Positions 61,745-64,000 of a stretch of DNA of 64,000 nt are shown here, one piece after another. The stretch's first letter is position 1. Each line of letters starts with the position of its first letter. Under the pieces are notes generated by a model. It was given only the letters and a program-made list of their open reading frames with translations. It was not told where the DNA came from and did no database searches. A program made the translations under genes and the position numbers. The DNA is from Pedobacter sp. SYP-B3415 (GTDB lineage: Bacteria; Bacteroidota; Bacteroidia; Sphingobacteriales; Sphingobacteriaceae), in the NCBI RefSeq assembly GCF_004138205.1, contig NZ_RXNQ01000036.1:124001-188000 (forward strand), read 5' to 3'.

Positions 61745-62620
61745 TTAGTCTTCATCAATAAAACGGCGGGTAATCGGCTGGTAAGAGTCGATACGCCTGT
61801 CTCGCAGGAACGGCCAGTGTTTTCTGAAAAAGTCAGATTGTGTCAGATCGAGATCAACGACTTCGGTTTCTTCGTTTTCGTGAGACGCCAGATAGAGAAT
61901 GCGGCCCTGCGCGTTTGCAGCAAAACTTCCACCCCAGAATTTCATGGCACCGTCCTGCTCAAAACCAACACGGTTCACACTGATAACCGGTACGCCATTG
62001 GCTACAGCATGCGAGCGCTGAATGGTTTGCCATGCGTTATATTGATCTTTATTGGTCTCCTCGTCCTGGTCTGTAGCCCAACCGATGGCTGTAGGGTAAA
62101 ACAAAATTTCTGCGCCCATCAGTGCAGTGATCCGCGAGGCTTCAGGGTACCACTGATCCCAGCAAATCAGAATGCCAATCTTGGCAAACTTCGTCTGGAA
62201 AACTTTATAGCCAAGGTCGCCGGGCGTAAAATAAAATTTCTCATAAAAAGCTGGGTCATCCGGGATATGCATTTTCCGGTATTTACCCAAATAGGTGCCG
62301 TCTGCATCCAGAACGGCAGTTGTATTGTGATAGAGCCCCGCAGTACGCTTCTCAAATAAAGAAGCGATGATTACTACGTTCAGTTCTTTCGCAACCGCAG
62401 ACAAGGCGTCTGTCGATGGTCCCGGAATGGCTTCTGCAAGATCGAAGTTGTCATAATCTTCAACATCGCAAAAGTAAAGGGACGTAAAAAGTTCCTGCAG
62501 GCAAACGATCTGCGCACCTTTTGCTGCGGCTTCCCGCACTTTCACTATAGCCTTATCAAGATTCTCCTGCTTGTCTTTGCTGCAAGTCATCTGTACAAGG
62601 CCTACTTTTACTTTACTCAT
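61745..62620 (-). CDS. aguB: N-carbamoylputrescine amidase
   Basis: AguB hydrolyses N-carbamoylputrescine to putrescine, carbon dioxide and ammonia. The 291-residue protein is a nitrilase-superfamily enzyme with the Glu-Lys-Cys triad: Glu in IVCLQELFTSLYFC, Lys in GKYRKMHIPDDPAFYEKFYF and Cys in KIGILICWDQWYPEASR. It precedes aguA in one likely operon, which completes the two-step polyamine pathway; an arginine decarboxylase gene is not in the window. Confidence 0.96.
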   Translation of the reverse strand: MSKVKVGLVQMTCSKDKQENLDKAIVKVREAAAKGAQIVCLQELFTSLYFCDVEDYDNFDLAEAIPGPSTDALSAVAKELNVVIIASLFEKRTAGLYHNTTAVLDADGTYLGKYRKMHIPDDPAFYEKFYFTPGDLGYKVFQTKFAKIGILICWDQWYPEASRITALMGAEILFYPTAIGWATDQDEETNKDQYNAWQTIQRSHAVANGVPVISVNRVGFEQDGAMKFWGGSFAANAQGRILYLASHENEETEVVDLDLTQSDFFRKHWPFLRDRRIDSYQPITRRFIDED

Positions 62621-62721
62621 CTGCTTGAAAAATTTTGCTGCAAAGTTACGATTTTGTTCCGTAACAGCTCATAAGGACCTGCATAGGCATCAGATGCTTA
62701 CCTGCTGCTGACACGATCATT

Positions 62722-63870
62722 TCAAAGGGCGGTGGCACGCCCGTGGGTGATACGTAATCCGGCGCTGAAGACCTGCGCTGTATCCAGTCTTTTTGCTGCG
62801 GATGCGCGTATCAATGCTGCCGATCGTTTGAGCTTACCTTTAAACAGCGTTTTACCGTTTGAAGTAAGCCAAACCGGCCTGTCAAGATCGAGCATATCAT
62901 CGTTAAGATAGATTGCCAACGACTGAAAGGTATTGGCTTCGAGCACAATTTCATTGCGATCTTTGCGAATGAGGACCCGCGCTGCATCGCCTGCTTTGGA
63001 TGCAGTATCTGTTCCAAGCCAGTAAAAATCAAAGTGCCGGCGATCGTCCTGTACCCAGATCACTTTTTCGGGCAGGGCATTTCTTTTAAATCCGGCCATC
63101 CATGAGATGGCAACCGTATCTTTCCGGTTCATCCAGTGTCCAAGGCCTTCGTAGATGTGCACATCATGTTTATAGGCGCCCGGGTCGGCAGCCTCCAGGC
63201 TGTCCAGTTTTTTGCCCCATACGGCGGCCAGCTTGTTCCGGTCATATGCTGCGTCGTTGCCGCCCATAAAAATTGCAAACGGGAGGTTTCTGAGCGGAAG
63301 TGCCGAGGCATCGCCGGGATGTCCCGCCATCATCGACGCAGCTGCCAGTCTGTCGGCCATGCGTGGCGCCAGCTGATACAAGCCGTCGCCTCCGGCAGAG
63401 TAACCAAGCAGGTAGACCCGGTTTGGATCGACACCTTCAAATACGACAGCGCTTTTAATTACTTCATCAAGCATGGCATCAATATGCTCTTCATGCCAGA
63501 GGTTCCAGGTATTGGTCGGTGCGCGCGGAACAAAATACAAGCCTTCTGCAGGACTGTACAGTTTCTTTTGATTTTCCCATTGCCCATCGTTCACCTTTGG
63601 CTGGGTGTTGCCGCCGCCATGCAGTGAAATATAGAGACTTCTCTTGCCAGCATCAGCCTGGCCAAACACCCTGGTTTCGAATTTCATGACCTTATCGCCA
63701 TAACTGATCGATTTTTTCTGCCATGCGGCGGCAGCCTGCCGGCGGTGATCAGTTTTAGCAGCGTCGACAGCCGAAACTGAAAGCTTTGCCGCAGTTGCCT
63801 TGTCCAGCTTTTGTGCGTTGGCAGTTGCATAAAGAGCCAGAAAAGTGCAGATCAGGAGTATCTTGTTCAT
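62722..63870 (-). CDS. Secreted alpha/beta hydrolase, PHB-depolymerase or dienelactone-hydrolase-like
   Basis: This 382-residue secreted hydrolase (signal peptide MNKILLICTFLALYATANAQ) has an oxyanion-type segment SLYISLHGGGNTQP, the nucleophile motif VYLLGYSAGGDGLYQLAPRM, a likely acid Asp in FAIFMGGNDAAYDRNK and a His in EGLGHWMNRKD. A C-terminal beta extension of ~90 residues follows. It is like esterases of the LpqC/PHB-depolymerase group. The start at 63870 is fixed by the signal peptide. It lies 101 bp before aguB with no clear link to polyamines; substrate unknown. Confidence 0.85.
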   Translation of the reverse strand: MNKILLICTFLALYATANAQKLDKATAAKLSVSAVDAAKTDHRRQAAAAWQKKSISYGDKVMKFETRVFGQADAGKRSLYISLHGGGNTQPKVNDGQWENQKKLYSPAEGLYFVPRAPTNTWNLWHEEHIDAMLDEVIKSAVVFEGVDPNRVYLLGYSAGGDGLYQLAPRMADRLAAASMMAGHPGDASALPLRNLPFAIFMGGNDAAYDRNKLAAVWGKKLDSLEAADPGAYKHDVHIYEGLGHWMNRKDTVAISWMAGFKRNALPEKVIWVQDDRRHFDFYWLGTDTASKAGDAARVLIRKDRNEIVLEANTFQSLAIYLNDDMLDLDRPVWLTSNGKTLFKGKLKRSAALIRASAAKRLDTAQVFSAGLRITHGRATAL

Positions 63871-64000
63871 GTAAAAAGTTTGCTGCGAAAATACGTAGCA
63901 GAAAAGATATTCTGAAAAAGACTTTGGGGAGTGTGAGGCGTGCATGGCGGGGGAGCCAGGCTGCATTGGAAAGGTCTGTACGCGGACCGTCAGGCAATGC
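63871..64000. other. Right-edge sequence without recognisable feature
   Basis: This 130-bp end contains the upstream region of the hydrolase gene. No promoter element or gene could be recognised before the window edge. Confidence 0.4.

Overview
The window is chromosomal DNA of a Bacteroidota bacterium, most likely of the Sphingobacteriaceae (Pedobacter or Mucilaginibacter type). The reasons are SusC/SusD pairs, a GH92 mannosidase, the small DUF4295 gene next to rpmB-rpmG and ftsY, bacillithiol synthesis (bshC), few Shine-Dalgarno sequences, and housekeeping promoters with the Bacteroidota -7 element TAnnTTTG. No rRNA, tRNA, CRISPR array, integrase or transposase gene was seen. The genus is an inference.

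Layout. 1-15839 (minus strand) is a polysaccharide utilization locus: a susC cut by the left edge, then a susC-susD-GH92 operon closed by a strong terminator at 3211-3245, then a second susC-susD pair closed by a terminator at 11072-11110. The only enzyme is an exo-alpha-mannosidase, so the likely substrate is an alpha-mannan or a high-mannose N-glycan. 16138-27439 is mostly housekeeping: lpxB-surE, an M16 protease, csbD, a thioredoxin-fold lipoprotein, acs, rpmB-rpmG-DUF4295-ftsY and rimO. 27436-30166 is a three-gene unit (DUF4397 lipoprotein, ECF sigma factor, and an inner-membrane-anchored protein with a C-terminal beta-barrel) that could carry signals across the envelope. 30388-34839 holds bshC, an Ldh_2 dehydrogenase, a very acidic small protein and icd.

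34975-37893 is a GntR/YtrA-type ABC transporter operon with a readable promoter and an AGTGTA-N12-TACACT operator just before the first start codon. It is followed by an outer membrane barrel protein, a sorbosone-dehydrogenase-like propeller and a TonB-dependent receptor. 44290-45670 has no genes: it is an array of four tandem ~352-bp units, each with several perfect hairpins, ending 5 bp from the stop codon of a short ssb. The ssb and a divergent zinc-ribbon gene are separated by a region with a 34-bp perfect palindrome.

46672-64000 is a mix of single genes and short operons: a methyltransferase, an L,D-transpeptidase, a VWA membrane protein, a TRIC-type channel, ftsB/divIC and eno, two lipoproteins, an ABC-2 exporter pair, carA with an attenuator-like leader, panB, an RluA-type pseudouridine synthase, a lone receiver domain, fabG, the agmatine-to-putrescine pair aguA-aguB, and an alpha/beta hydrolase.

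The signals most worth following are the hairpin repeat array beside ssb, the sigma factor/beta-barrel operon, the palindrome between ssb and the zinc-ribbon gene, the YtrA-like operator, and the carA leader.
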